From Pseudomonas sp. GM41(2012) (GTDB lineage: Bacteria > Pseudomonadota > Gammaproteobacteria > Pseudomonadales > Pseudomonadaceae), in assembly GCF_000282315.2 (NCBI RefSeq), contig NZ_AKJN02000008.1, forward strand, positions 620,001-684,000: a stretch of 64,000 nt of DNA. The letters are read 5' to 3'. The translations under genes were made by a program, and so were the position numbers. Positions 34,015 through 43,972 of the stretch are shown in pieces. Within the stretch, counting starts at the first letter, position 1, and every line of letters starts with the position of its first letter. The notes under the pieces are model-generated. The model was not told where the DNA came from, made no database searches, and saw nothing but the letters and a program-made list of their open reading frames with translations.

Positions 34015-35709
34015 ATGCACAGTTATGACTATTGGCTGATCCTCGCCTTCTTCGCCCTGGTGCTGATTCCGGCACCGTTTCTGGGGCGCTTCTACTACAA
34101 GGTGATGGAAGGTCAGCGCACCTGGCTTTCGCCGATTCTCGGACCGTTGGAGCGCGGGTGTTATCGGGTGGCCGGCGTTGATCCGCAGGCCGAACAGAGC
34201 TGGCAGAAATACACCCTGGCCTTGCTCGCCTTCAACCTCGCGGGCTTTTTGCTGTTGTTCGCGATCCTGTTGTTTCAGGATTACTTGCCACTGAATCCGC
34301 AAAACCTGCCGGGTCAGGAGTGGACGCAAGCGTTCAATACTGCCGTCAGCTTCATGACCAATACCAACTGGCAGTCCTACAGCGGCGAAGCGACCCTGAG
34401 CTACCTGAGTCAGATGGTCGGCCTCACCGTGCAGAACTTCGTCAGCGCCGCCACCGGCCTCGCCGTGTTGGTAGCTCTGTGTCGCGGTATCGGTCGCAAG
34501 TCGAGCAAGACCCTCGGCAACTTCTGGGTCGACATGACCCGCGCCACCCTCTACGGCTTGCTGCCGCTGTGCCTGCTGCTGGCGCTGTATCTGGTCTGGC
34601 AGGGCGTGCCGCAAACCTTCGCTCAGTACGTGAATGCCGTGACGATGCAAGGCGTCGATCAGGTGATCCCGCTCGGCCCGGCCGCCAGTCAGATTGCGAT
34701 CAAGCAACTGGGCACTAACGGCGGTGGCTTCTTCGGCGTCAACTCGGCGCACCCGTTCGAGAACCCGACGGCGTGGAGCAACCTGTTTGAAGTCGGCTCG
34801 ATCATTCTGATTCCGGTGGCGCTGGTGTTCACCTTCGGCCACTACGTGAAAGACCTGCGTCAGAGCCGCGCGATCATCGCCTGCATGCTGGCGCTGTTCC
34901 TGATCGGCGGTGCGACGTCGCTGTGGGCTGAATACCAGCCGAACCCGACCCTGAACAATGTCGCCGTCGAACAGACCGCGCCGCTGGAAGGCAAGGAAGC
35001 ACGCTTCGGCACCACCGCCACCGTGCTGTGGTCGGTGACTACCACGGCGGCGTCCAACGGTTCGGTCAACGCCATGCACGACAGCCTCAACCCGCTGACC
35101 GGCATGGTCGCGATGGTCAACATGATGGTCGGCGAAGTGATCTTCGGCGGCGTCGGTGCCGGGCTCTACGGCATGTTGCTGAACGTGTTGATCGCGGTGT
35201 TCCTCGCCGGCCTGATGATCGGCCGCACGCCGGAATACCTCGGCAAGAAATTGCAGGCGAAGGAAGTCCAGTTGCTGGTCGTGACCTTGTTGGTGATGCC
35301 GGTCGGCGTGCTGGTACTCGGCGCGATTGCCGCGAGCTTGCCCGGCCCGGTTGCGGCGGTGAGTAACCCTGGTGCCCACGGCTTCAGCCAGTTGCTGTAC
35401 GCCTACACCTCGGCCAGCGCCAACAATGGCTCGGCGTTTGGCGGCTTCGGTGCCAACACCGCGTTCCACAACCTGATGCTGGGTCTGGGCATGTTGATCG
35501 GTCGCTTCGGTTACATCCTCCCGGTACTGGCGTTGGCCGGCAGCCTGGCGATGAAGAAAACCGCGCCGATTGGCCAGAACAGCTTCCCGACCCATGGCCC
35601 GCTGTTCGTGACCTTGCTGACCGTGACCATTTTGCTGGTGGGTGGTTTGACCTTCCTGCCGACATTGGCGCTGGGTCCTATTGCTGAACATTTGAGTATG
35701 GGCTTCTAA
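34015..35709 (+). CDS. kdpA: Potassium-binding channel subunit KdpA
   Basis: This 564-residue protein has about ten membrane helices and the selectivity-filter-like loops NTNWQSY, GTNGGGFFGVN and ASANNGSAF. It binds K+ and passes it through the inner membrane. Start 34015 (MHSYDYWLIL) follows GGAGCGG and kdpF directly; the open frame reaches back to 33823 across kdpF and is not used. The length equals the family norm. Confidence 0.96.
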   Translation: MHSYDYWLILAFFALVLIPAPFLGRFYYKVMEGQRTWLSPILGPLERGCYRVAGVDPQAEQSWQKYTLALLAFNLAGFLLLFAILLFQDYLPLNPQNLPGQEWTQAFNTAVSFMTNTNWQSYSGEATLSYLSQMVGLTVQNFVSAATGLAVLVALCRGIGRKSSKTLGNFWVDMTRATLYGLLPLCLLLALYLVWQGVPQTFAQYVNAVTMQGVDQVIPLGPAASQIAIKQLGTNGGGFFGVNSAHPFENPTAWSNLFEVGSIILIPVALVFTFGHYVKDLRQSRAIIACMLALFLIGGATSLWAEYQPNPTLNNVAVEQTAPLEGKEARFGTTATVLWSVTTTAASNGSVNAMHDSLNPLTGMVAMVNMMVGEVIFGGVGAGLYGMLLNVLIAVFLAGLMIGRTPEYLGKKLQAKEVQLLVVTLLVMPVGVLVLGAIAASLPGPVAAVSNPGAHGFSQLLYAYTSASANNGSAFGGFGANTAFHNLMLGLGMLIGRFGYILPVLALAGSLAMKKTAPIGQNSFPTHGPLFVTLLTVTILLVGGLTFLPTLALGPIAEHLSMGF

Positions 35710-35719
35710 GGAATCCATC

Positions 35720-37777
35720 ATGAATATGCCTGTAAGCAAAACCGCCGTCGTCAAGGCGCCGGAACAACCGAAAACCGCGATCTCGGCCCTCTGGCGTCCG
35801 GCGCTGGTGCAAGCCTTCGTCAAGCTCGACCCTCGGCAATTGCAGCGTGCGCCGGTGATGCTGGTGGTCGAACTGACCGCAATCCTGACCACCGTGCTGT
35901 GCTTCATTCCCGACAGCAGCGTGCCAACTTTTGTCGCCGCACAAATCGCCTTGTGGTTGTGGTTCACCGTGCTGTTCGCCAACTTCGCCGAAGCACTGGC
36001 CGAAGGTCGCGGCAAGGCCCGCGCCGACAGCCTCAAGGCCGGTAGCGAGGGCCTGAGTGCCCGGCGCAAAACCAGCAACGGCGCCTTTCAAGTCGTGCCG
36101 GCCACCAGCCTGCGCAAGGGCGATGTGGTCCGCGTTGAAGCGGGGGAAATGATCCCCGGTGACGGCGAGGTGATTGAAGGTATCGCCGCGGTCAACGAAG
36201 CGGCGATTACCGGTGAATCCGCGCCGGTGATTCGCGAATCCGGCGGCGACCGTTCGGCCGTCACCGGCAACACCCGATTGGTGTCCGACTGGCTGTTGGT
36301 GCGCATCACCGCCAACCCGGGCGAGTCGACACTGGACCGCATGATCGCCCTGGTCGAAGGCGCCAAACGCCAGAAAACCCCGAACGAAGTGGCGCTCGAC
36401 ATCCTCCTGATCGGCCTGACCCTGATCTTTCTGTTGGTGGTCGTCACCCTGCAACCGTTCGCCCACTTCGCCAACGGCAGCCTGCCGCTGGTGTTTCTGG
36501 TGGCGTTATTGGTCACGCTGATTCCGACCACCATTGGCGGTCTGTTGTCGGCCATCGGTATCGCCGGGATGGACCGTCTGGTGCGCCTGAACGTGATCGC
36601 CAAATCCGGTCGTGCGGTGGAAGCGGCGGGGGATGTACACGTCCTGCTGCTGGACAAAACCGGCACCATCACCTTCGGTAACCGCCGTTGCACCGCGGTC
36701 TATGCCGCGCCGGGTGTGAGCAGCAAAGAGCTGGCCGAAGGTGCGCTATTCGCTTCGCTGGCCGATGACACTGCTGAAGGCAAATCCATCGTTGAGTACC
36801 TGCGCGGGATTCATCCACAGCCTGAGCCTTCCGCAGAGCTGCTGACTGCGGTGCCGTTCAGCGCCGAGACGCGTTTGTCCGGTGTCGACTATCAGGGCCG
36901 GGTCTATCGCAAAGGCGCGGTGGATTCGTTACTGGCCTTCGTCGGCCTGAAACGCGCCGATCTGGCCGCACCGCTGTCCCGGGAAATCGACAAGATCGCC
37001 CAAAGCGGCGGCACCCCGTTGCTGGTCTGTGCCGACGGTAAATTGCTCGGCGCGATCCACCTCAAGGACGTGGTCAAACCCGGCATTCGCGAGCGTTTCG
37101 CCGAGCTGCGAAAACTGGGGATTCGCACCGTCATGGTGACCGGCGACAACCCGCTGACCGCTGCAGCGATTGCGGCCGAGGCGGGCGTGGATGATGTGCT
37201 GGCTGAAGCCACACCGGAGAAAAAACTGGCGCGCATTCGCCACGAGCAGAACGACGGTCGCCTGGTCGCCATGTGCGGCGATGGCGCCAACGACGCCCCG
37301 GCCCTGGCTCAGGCGGACGTGGGCATGGCGATGAACGACGGCACGCAAGCGGCGCGCGAGGCGGCGAACATGGTCGACCTCGACAGCGATCCGACCAAGC
37401 TGCTGGACGTGGTGCAGATCGGCAAGGAATTGCTGGTGACCCGTGGTGCGCTGACGACGTTTTCCATCGCCAACGACGTCGCCAAATACTTCGCGATTTT
37501 GCCGGCTCTGTTCGCCTCGATCTACCCGCAACTGGGCGTGCTGAACGTCATGCACCTGAGCAGTCCGCAGAGCGCGATTCTCTCGGCGATTGTGTTCAAC
37601 GCCTTGATCATTGTGGTGCTGATTCCATTGGCATTGCGCGGTGTGCGGGTGCAGGCGGCGAGTGCGGCGGCGTTGCTGCGACGCAATCTGTTGATCTATG
37701 GATTGGGCGGGATTGTGGTGCCGTTTGTGGGGATCAAGGCGATCGACATGCTGTTGACGGCGTTGCATTTGGTTTGA
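35720..37777 (+). CDS. kdpB: KdpB, P-type ATPase catalytic subunit
   Basis: This 685-residue protein has the phosphorylation motif DKTGTITFGNR, the actuator loop AAITGESAPV, the hinge MCGDGANDAPALAQADVG and the nucleotide-domain segment KGAVDS. It hydrolyses ATP to drive K+ uptake with KdpA. AAGGAA precedes ATG 35720. The downstream gap to kdpC is 334 bases instead of the usual few, because a repeat element is inserted there. Confidence 0.97.
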   Translation: MNMPVSKTAVVKAPEQPKTAISALWRPALVQAFVKLDPRQLQRAPVMLVVELTAILTTVLCFIPDSSVPTFVAAQIALWLWFTVLFANFAEALAEGRGKARADSLKAGSEGLSARRKTSNGAFQVVPATSLRKGDVVRVEAGEMIPGDGEVIEGIAAVNEAAITGESAPVIRESGGDRSAVTGNTRLVSDWLLVRITANPGESTLDRMIALVEGAKRQKTPNEVALDILLIGLTLIFLLVVVTLQPFAHFANGSLPLVFLVALLVTLIPTTIGGLLSAIGIAGMDRLVRLNVIAKSGRAVEAAGDVHVLLLDKTGTITFGNRRCTAVYAAPGVSSKELAEGALFASLADDTAEGKSIVEYLRGIHPQPEPSAELLTAVPFSAETRLSGVDYQGRVYRKGAVDSLLAFVGLKRADLAAPLSREIDKIAQSGGTPLLVCADGKLLGAIHLKDVVKPGIRERFAELRKLGIRTVMVTGDNPLTAAAIAAEAGVDDVLAEATPEKKLARIRHEQNDGRLVAMCGDGANDAPALAQADVGMAMNDGTQAAREAANMVDLDSDPTKLLDVVQIGKELLVTRGALTTFSIANDVAKYFAILPALFASIYPQLGVLNVMHLSSPQSAILSAIVFNALIIVVLIPLALRGVRVQAASAAALLRRNLLIYGLGGIVVPFVGIKAIDMLLTALHLV

Positions 37778-37790
37778 GGCTGACATCGCT

Positions 37791-38063
37791 CCCCTCACCC
37801 TAACCCTCTCCCGGGGGAGAGGGGACTGATCTCGGATGTCTTGCGAAATTTAGCGACCTGAAGGATCGAGTCGAACGCAGGTTTTGAAAGGCACAAAAAT
37901 CGGCTCCCTTTCCCCCCTCTCCCCCGTGGGGAGAGGGGACTGATCTCGGATGTCTTGCGAAATTTAGCGACCTGAAAGATCGAGTCGAACGCAGGTTTTG
38001 AAAGGCACAAAAATCGGCTCCCTTTCCCCCTCTCCCCCGTGGGGAGAGGGCTGGGGTGAGGGG
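37791..38063. repeat. Tandem-repeat palindromic element inside the kdp operon
   Basis: Two near-identical units of 114 bases (about 37814-37927 and 37928-38041) each contain GGGACTGATCTCGGATGTC and a C-rich/G-rich hairpin. The ends are inverted: CCCCTCACCCTAACCCTC at left and GGGCTGGGGTGAGGGG at right. The units differ by a few bases. The element fills the kdpB-kdpC gap and its hairpins should form in the operon message. Confidence 0.85.
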
Positions 38064-38111
38064 TGGATTTCCCTGACACCCCACTACTTCTCCAATTTCG
38101 AGGATTTTGAA

Positions 38112-38657
38112 ATGTCCACAATGATACGCCCGGCCCTGAGCCTGCTTGTCCTGATGACCCTGATCACCGGCGTCGCCTATCCACTGGTGGTTACCGGTGT
38201 TGCCCAGGTCGCGTTCCCCGATCAAGCCAATGGCAGTCTGGTTCATGACGCCGATGGCAAGGTCCGCGGCTCGTCGCTGATTGCGCAAGATTTCGTCGGT
38301 GACGCCTGGTTCCATCCACGGCCATCGGCCGGTGCATTTGCCACCGTGTCGAGCAGTGCCAGTAACCTTTCGCCGAGCAACCCGGCGTTGGCCACTCGGG
38401 TGATCGACGATGCCAACAAACTGCAGGTGCCCGGCCAGGGTCCGGTGCCATTGGCGATGGTCACCACCTCCGGCAGCGGTCTCGATCCACACTTGCCACC
38501 GGCCGCGATTGCCTATCAACTGGCGCGTGTTGCAGCGGCGCGCAATCTGCCGGTGGCGACCCTTCAACAATTGATGGATGCGCACATCGAGCAGCCATTG
38601 GTGGGGCCGCCGGTGGTGAATGTTCTGGCGCTGAATATGGCGCTGGAAAACCTGTAG
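38112..38657 (+). CDS. kdpC: KdpC subunit
   Basis: This 181-residue protein has one N-terminal helix (LSLLVLMTLITGVAYPLVVT) followed by a periplasmic-type domain with SSASNLSPSNPAL and TTSGSGLDPHLPPAAI, both family hallmarks. KdpC assembles with KdpB and promotes ATP binding. GAGGA lies 9 bases before ATG 38112. The open frame reaching back to 37998 runs through the repeat and is not used. Confidence 0.95.
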   Translation: MSTMIRPALSLLVLMTLITGVAYPLVVTGVAQVAFPDQANGSLVHDADGKVRGSSLIAQDFVGDAWFHPRPSAGAFATVSSSASNLSPSNPALATRVIDDANKLQVPGQGPVPLAMVTTSGSGLDPHLPPAAIAYQLARVAAARNLPVATLQQLMDAHIEQPLVGPPVVNVLALNMALENL

Positions 38658-38673
38658 ATCGGTGGCGCCGCTA

Positions 38674-38739
38674 ATCGCGAGCAGGCTCGCTCCCACAGGG
38701 GAATGCATTCCAAAATGTGGGAGTGAGCCTGCTCGCGAT
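38674..38739. repeat. REP inverted pair (kdpC-kdpD spacer)
   Basis: 24-base arms of the GCGAGCAGGCTCGCTCCCAC type with one mismatch. The pair adds a second structured element inside the kdp operon. Confidence 0.9.
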
Positions 38740-38789
38740 GGCGGCCGAACAATCACCACATCAACATCTGAATAAAGTGAGCTTCAACC

Positions 38790-41435
38790 ATGAGTGACTC
38801 CGGCCGCGCCGACGCGCTGTTAGCAGACCTGCCCCGCGACGGCCGTGGCCGGCTCAAGGTTTTTCTCGGCGCCGCGCCCGGTGTCGGCAAGACTTACGCC
38901 ATGCTGCAAGCGGCCCATACCCAACTGCGTCAGGGCGTGAAAGTCATTGCCGGCGTGGTCGAAACCCATGGTCGCGCCGAGACCGAAGCGTTGCTCGGCG
39001 GCTTGCCGCAGCAGCCGTTGGTGCGCTCGGAATACCGTGGCGTGATGCTCGAAGAAATGGACCTCGACGGCCTGCTCGCAGCCAAACCGAAACTGGTGCT
39101 GGTGGACGAACTGGCCCACAGCAACGCCCCCGGCAGTCGCCACACCAAACGCTGGCAGGACATTCAGGAACTGCTCGCGGCAGGCATCGACGTGTACACC
39201 ACGGTCAACGTCCAGCACCTGGAAAGTCTTAACGACAAAGTGCGCGGCATCACGGGTGTGCAGGTCCGCGAAACCCTGCCGGACTGGGTGCTGCAAGAAG
39301 CCTACGAACTGCTGCTGATCGACCTGCCGCCGCGCGAGCTGCTCGAGCGTTTGCGCGATGGCAAGGTTTACGTGCCGGAGCAGGCGAGGGCGGCTATCGA
39401 CGCTTTCTTTACCCAGACCAACCTCACGGCCCTGCGTGAACTGGCGATGCAAACCGCCGCTGCTCAGGTCGATGATGATTTGACTCAGGGCTATCGCCAG
39501 CTCGGCCAAGCGGCGCCAGCGGTGCGCGGTCGCTTGTTGGTCGGCGTCGATGGCGATGCACAGGCTGAGCGTCTGGTGCGTCACGCCAGTCGCGTCGCCC
39601 AGCGTCGGCATTTGCCGTGGAGCCTGGTGCATGTGGACAACGGCAGCGTGCCTGACGAACAGTCGCGCCTGCGCCTGCAAAGCGCCCAGCAATTGGCCGA
39701 ACGCCTCGGCGGCGAGGTGGTGCTGCTGCGCGCCGGTGAGGTGGCGAAAACCCTGATCCAGCATGCCGCCGAACGCCGTGCGAGTCTGGTGTTGGTCGGT
39801 CAGTCCCGGCAGCGTTTGCGTCGGCGGTTGTTCGGCGGCGGTCTGGCGTCGCGTTTGTTGCGCGATGCGCGCGGACTGGAAATCAACGTCCTCGACAGTG
39901 ATCACGAACAACATCAGCCGCGTCAGCGTTCGGCGCAGGCACTGGTGTGGTTCGACTACGCGCTGGCGCTGGTGGCGACGGTGCTCGCCAGTGCATTGGC
40001 CTGGGCGGTGGCGAGTGTCTTGCCGCTGCCCAATATCTCGCTGGTGTTCCTCGCCGCAGTGTTGCTGGTGGCGGTGCGCAGCAGCCTCGGCCCAGCGTTG
40101 GCCTGTGCGGCGCTGTCGTTTCTGACCTATGACTTTCTGTTCATCCCGCCGAATTTCTCGTTCGCCATCCAACGCGAAGAAGATGTGCTGACCTTGCTGT
40201 TCTTCCTGCTGATGGCGGCGCTCACCGGTAACCTCGCGGCCCGGCAACGGCGGCAATTGCAGGCGCTGCGCGACACCCAGGAAGAGACCACCGAACTGCT
40301 CGACCTGTCGCGCAAACTCACCGCTGCCACCGACCGCCAGGCGGTGGTCAGCGCAGCGGCCCAGCACCTCGATGGCTGGAGTGATCTGCAACTCTGCCTG
40401 CTCAATCAAGACGGGCAGGGCGGCTGGAAGGTCGAAACCGGTGGCCCGTTGGAGTTTTCCGAAGCCGAGCGCGCCGCAGCCGATTGGGCTTGGCAACACG
40501 ATCAACCGGCCGGCGCGGGCACCGGTACGCTGCCGTTCGGGCGTTGGTGGTGGTGGCCGTTGTCAGTGGAAGACGGGCCGCTGGCATTGCTCGGTGTGTG
40601 TGCCAAAGAGGGCCAGACCTTGAGCGGTCAGCGTCGGCGTTTGTTAACCGCACTGAGTCAGCCACTGGCCCAGGCGCTGGCCCGGGCGCAACTGGCTGAA
40701 GACCTGGAAGCCGCTCGGCTGCACGGCGAGACCGAGCAATTGCGCAGTGCCTTGCTGGCCTCGGTGTCCCATGATTTGCGCACGCCGCTGACCTCCATGC
40801 GCGGCAGCATCGACAGCCTGTTGGCCCTCGGTGAGGCGATCCCGCTTGAGGATCGCCGCGAACTGCTTGAAGGCACTCGCGATGAAGCCGAGCGCCTCGA
40901 TCGCTACATCCAGAACCTGCTCGACATGACCCGCCTAGGGCACGGCGCCCTGAAGCTGGCGCGGGACTGGGTGTCGCCGGCCGACATCGTCGGCAGTTCG
41001 CTCAATCGTCTGCGCGCCGTGCTGGCGCCATTGCAAGTGACCACCGAAGTGCCGCCAGAGTTGCCGTTGCTGTACGTCCACGCCGCGCTGATCGAACAGG
41101 CGCTGGTCAACGTACTGGAAAACGCCGCGCGGTTTTCACCGTCTAACGGCCGCCTGCAATTGCGCGCCGGGGCCGATGACAGCGAACTGTTTTTTTCGGT
41201 GAGCGATGAAGGTCCGGGGATTCCGCAGGAAGAGCGGGCGAAGATTTTCGACATGTTCTACACCGCCGCGCGCGGTGATCGTGGCGGGCAAGGCACCGGG
41301 CTGGGGCTGGCGATCTGTCAGGGCATGGTCGGTGCTCACGGCGGGCGGATCAGCGTCGCCGATGGCATTGAAGGGCGCGGCACCTGCATCACTTTGCACC
41401 TGCCGTTGCAGGCTCAGCCGGCCTTTGAAAATTAA
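38790..41435 (+). CDS. kdpD: Sensor histidine kinase KdpD
   Basis: This 881-residue kinase has an N-terminal KdpD domain with Walker A GAAPGVGKT (27-35), a universal-stress-like domain (about 250-370), four membrane helices (about 395-500), a GAF-like region, the phospho-acceptor box ASVSHDLRTPL, and an ATPase domain with NAARFSP, DEGPGIP and GTGLGLAI. It senses K+ limitation or osmotic stress and phosphorylates KdpE. All expected domains are present. It lies 132 bases after kdpC, across a REP pair, and 68 bases before kdpE. Confidence 0.96.
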   Translation: MSDSGRADALLADLPRDGRGRLKVFLGAAPGVGKTYAMLQAAHTQLRQGVKVIAGVVETHGRAETEALLGGLPQQPLVRSEYRGVMLEEMDLDGLLAAKPKLVLVDELAHSNAPGSRHTKRWQDIQELLAAGIDVYTTVNVQHLESLNDKVRGITGVQVRETLPDWVLQEAYELLLIDLPPRELLERLRDGKVYVPEQARAAIDAFFTQTNLTALRELAMQTAAAQVDDDLTQGYRQLGQAAPAVRGRLLVGVDGDAQAERLVRHASRVAQRRHLPWSLVHVDNGSVPDEQSRLRLQSAQQLAERLGGEVVLLRAGEVAKTLIQHAAERRASLVLVGQSRQRLRRRLFGGGLASRLLRDARGLEINVLDSDHEQHQPRQRSAQALVWFDYALALVATVLASALAWAVASVLPLPNISLVFLAAVLLVAVRSSLGPALACAALSFLTYDFLFIPPNFSFAIQREEDVLTLLFFLLMAALTGNLAARQRRQLQALRDTQEETTELLDLSRKLTAATDRQAVVSAAAQHLDGWSDLQLCLLNQDGQGGWKVETGGPLEFSEAERAAADWAWQHDQPAGAGTGTLPFGRWWWWPLSVEDGPLALLGVCAKEGQTLSGQRRRLLTALSQPLAQALARAQLAEDLEAARLHGETEQLRSALLASVSHDLRTPLTSMRGSIDSLLALGEAIPLEDRRELLEGTRDEAERLDRYIQNLLDMTRLGHGALKLARDWVSPADIVGSSLNRLRAVLAPLQVTTEVPPELPLLYVHAALIEQALVNVLENAARFSPSNGRLQLRAGADDSELFFSVSDEGPGIPQEERAKIFDMFYTAARGDRGGQGTGLGLAICQGMVGAHGGRISVADGIEGRGTCITLHLPLQAQPAFEN

Positions 41436-41503
41436 GAGCCGAAAATGAAGCCTGATCGCGCTTGCGCTACTCTCTTGCCACTTCTTTGTGTTGATGTGAA
41501 TTC

Positions 41504-42202
41504 ATGAGCCAGACCGCGACCATTTTGGTCATCGACGACGAACCGCAGATCCGCAAATTCCTGCGCATCAGCCTTGTTTCCCAGGGCTACAAAGTGCTGG
41601 AAGCCGGCACCGGCACCGAGGGCCTGGCGCAGGCTGCACTGAATAAACCGGACTTGCTGGTACTCGACCTCGGCCTGCCGGACATGGACGGCCAGCAAGT
41701 GCTGCGCGAGTTTCGCGAATGGTCGACGGTGCCGGTGCTGGTGCTCTCGGTGCGCGCCAGTGAAGGGCAGAAAGTCGAAGCGCTCGACAACGGCGCCAAC
41801 GACTACGTGACCAAGCCGTTTGGCATTCAGGAATTTCTGGCCCGGGTGCGTGCGTTGTTGCGTCAGGCTCCGGCGGGAGAAGCTCAACAAGCGGCACTGA
41901 CGTTTGGCCCGTTGACCGTGGATCTGGCGTATCGCCGGGTGTTGCTCGACGGCACCGAAGTAGCGCTGACCCGCAAGGAATACGCGGTGCTGGCGCAACT
42001 GGCGCGGCATCCCGGGCGGGTCATCACCCAGCAGCAACTGCTCAAGGATATCTGGGGGCCGACCCATACCGAGGACACTCACTATTTGCGGATTGTGGTC
42101 GGGCACCTGCGCCAGAAACTGGCGGATGATCCGACTCAGCCGCGGTTTATCGTCACCGAGGCTGGGGTCGGGTATCGGTTGTTGAGTGAGGACAGTCTTT
42201 AG
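41504..42202 (+). CDS. kdpE: Response regulator KdpE
   Basis: This 232-residue OmpR-type regulator has acidic residues IDDEP near residue 12, phospho-acceptor Asp55 in LVLDLGLPDMDG, the switch Lys in YVTKPFG, and a winged-helix DNA-binding domain (about 130-230) with LTRKEYAVLAQLARHPGRV. It activates kdpFABC. It ends the operon; a REP pair follows at 42222. Confidence 0.96.
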   Translation: MSQTATILVIDDEPQIRKFLRISLVSQGYKVLEAGTGTEGLAQAALNKPDLLVLDLGLPDMDGQQVLREFREWSTVPVLVLSVRASEGQKVEALDNGANDYVTKPFGIQEFLARVRALLRQAPAGEAQQAALTFGPLTVDLAYRRVLLDGTEVALTRKEYAVLAQLARHPGRVITQQQLLKDIWGPTHTEDTHYLRIVVGHLRQKLADDPTQPRFIVTEAGVGYRLLSEDSL

Positions 42203-42221
42203 TTTTTATGTTGGATTATCC

Positions 42222-42323
42222 GGCCCCATCGCGAGCAGGCTCGCTCCCACAGTGATCCGGGTGTTCACAGATCATGTGACCGCCACAAAACTCTGTGGGA
42301 GCGAGCCTGCTCGCGATGGGGCC
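42222..42323. repeat. REP inverted pair (after kdpE)
   Basis: Two perfect 31-base arms of the GCGAGCAGGCTCGCTCCCAC type lie between the convergent ends of kdpE and the patatin gene, where they may also act in transcript termination. Confidence 0.9.
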
Positions 42324-42342
42324 CTTGGGTTCACCAGGAACC

Positions 42343-43383
42343 TCAGGAATCCCGCTCATTCTCATACCGATCCAGCGTATCCCGCGCAATCTCCCGCCCC
42401 AACGCGATCAGTTCCGGTGCCTTGTAAAACTCGAAAAACCGGCACACTCGCTTTGGCACGTTGATCAAAATATCCGGCGGGTAACCGGCGATCTTGTACT
42501 GCGCCAATGAGGTTTGCATCACCTCGAAACTCTGGTTGATCAGGTCCAGCAAAGACGCCGGTCCGACGTTGTCGATGATGAACGAGCCGGTGGCGGACTT
42601 CGGCGCGCCGGCGCGTTCAGGGGCGGCAGCCGGTTGCTGGGCTTCGGGTTCGGCGGATTCGATCCACGGGTTGATCTCGGCCGCTTCTGCCATCAACGCT
42701 TCCTTTTCCAGCCGCAGCAATTGTTCCGCCTGCTTACGGCGGAAGGGCAGTTTTGAACCGAGCGAGCTGATCAGGCTGTCGAAACGGGTCTTGAACGCCG
42801 CCGGGCGCTGGATCACCGGCAGTTGATAGTGGCGCTGGTTGGTGGAGTTGAGGTTGACCGCGATGATCAGGTCGCAATGACTCGACACCACCGGCACGAT
42901 CGGTAAAGGGTTGAGGATGCCGCCGTCCACCAGCATGCGGTTGCCCTGCATCACCGGGGTGAACAGGCTGGGAATCGCCGCCGAAGCGCGCATGGCCTGG
43001 TGCAGGCAGCCTTCCTGAAACCAGATTTCCTGTTGGTTGGTCAGGTCGGTGGCCACCGCCGTGTAGGGGATGCGCAAGTCTTCGATATTGATCTCGCCGA
43101 CGATCTTGCGGATCTGCCCGAAAACCTTTTCCCCGCGAATTGCGCCCAGACGAAAACTGACGTCCACCAGACGCAAGACGTCGAGGTAATCCAGGCTTTC
43201 GATCCAGTTGCGATAATCGTTGAGTTTGCCGGCGGCATAGATCCCGCCGACCACTGCGCCCATGGAACATCCGGCGATGCAGGCGATGTCGTAGCCACGC
43301 CGTTCGATCTCTTCAATGACCCCGATATGGGCGTAGCCCCGGGCCCCACCTGAGCCCAGCACCAGTGCGACACGCTTTTTCAT
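42343..43383 (-). CDS. Patatin-like phospholipase family protein (RssA-like)
   Basis: This 346-residue protein has the glycine-rich oxyanion motif GSGGARGYAHIG, the nucleophile Ser in GCSMG and the catalytic Asp in VDGG, the complete patatin Ser-Asp dyad. The C-terminal third (about 210-346) is an Ala/Glu-rich insert then IDNVGPASLLDLINQSFEVM. It probably cleaves acyl groups from phospholipid in the cytoplasm. Start 43383 gives the family N-terminus MKKRVALVLG; the frame extends 10 codons upstream. Confidence 0.87.
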   Translation of the reverse strand: MKKRVALVLGSGGARGYAHIGVIEEIERRGYDIACIAGCSMGAVVGGIYAAGKLNDYRNWIESLDYLDVLRLVDVSFRLGAIRGEKVFGQIRKIVGEINIEDLRIPYTAVATDLTNQQEIWFQEGCLHQAMRASAAIPSLFTPVMQGNRMLVDGGILNPLPIVPVVSSHCDLIIAVNLNSTNQRHYQLPVIQRPAAFKTRFDSLISSLGSKLPFRRKQAEQLLRLEKEALMAEAAEINPWIESAEPEAQQPAAAPERAGAPKSATGSFIIDNVGPASLLDLINQSFEVMQTSLAQYKIAGYPPDILINVPKRVCRFFEFYKAPELIALGREIARDTLDRYENERDS

Positions 43384-43604
43384 GAATCGCCCTCGTCTGA
43401 CAAGGTTCAACAATGCACCTATCGAGGGGCAAGCTTCAATCGCTATGGTCGTTCGGCGAGGCCAGTGCGTCGTTTTTTGACACTCCGGGAAGGCGAATGG
43501 GTATTCTCGCGGGCTCTATAGTTTCCACTGCGGGCCCGAGGCACTTTTCACGCGCCAGACCGTCTTACCTGCATGCATGTTTACCTATCTTTGAGGTGTG
43601 AGTG

Positions 43605-43883
43605 ATGAAAGTCTGGATCTGTGTGCCGTTGATGGCCCTGGCACTCGCCGGTTGTGCCGGTAAAACCGCTTACCGTGACAGCTGCGGTAGCCAACTCGAC
43701 GCCGCCTGGCATGAGCTGGACCTGGCCAAAGTCGAGGGTTTTGCCGGGACCGTCAGCTACTCCAAGGCGCTGTCGTTGCTGACCGGTGCCAAGACCCAGC
43801 AGCAATTCGAAGCCTATGAGGGTTGCTCCAGGAAAGCCGAGAAGGCGCGTTTTTATATTCGTGAATCACGCGCGGGGCGCTGA
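43605..43883 (+). CDS. Small outer-membrane-type lipoprotein
   Basis: This 92-residue protein has a signal peptide ending in the lipobox LALAGC (Cys17), followed by an Ala-Gly that should not cause inner-membrane retention. The mature part is short, helical and has two more Cys (DSCGSQ, EGCSRK) that could pair. ATG 43605 is chosen (GAGG 8 bases upstream). No known family is recognised. Confidence 0.7.
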   Translation: MKVWICVPLMALALAGCAGKTAYRDSCGSQLDAAWHELDLAKVEGFAGTVSYSKALSLLTGAKTQQQFEAYEGCSRKAEKARFYIRESRAGR

Positions 43884-43972
43884 AAGCCGCTCTAAGCTCT
43901 AAGCTGCAAGCAATAAGTCAGTCGCCCCGGATTTCGGCTGGCGGCTTGCAGCTGTTTACGGAGTAAACCCCC

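Noticed and set aside
34003..36078. Minus-strand open frame of 691 codons opposite kdpA/kdpB
   Set aside because: It is rich in Arg, His and Gln with no domain. It is the mirror of GC-rich codons of the well-supported kdpA and kdpB.
37778..38111. Direct repeats considered as a CRISPR array
   Set aside because: There are only two long units with no unique spacers and inverted ends; no cas genes are nearby.
38820..40505. Minus-strand open frame of 561 codons opposite kdpD
   Set aside because: Low-complexity Gln/Arg/His composition, no motif and no ribosome site; it is a shadow of kdpD.
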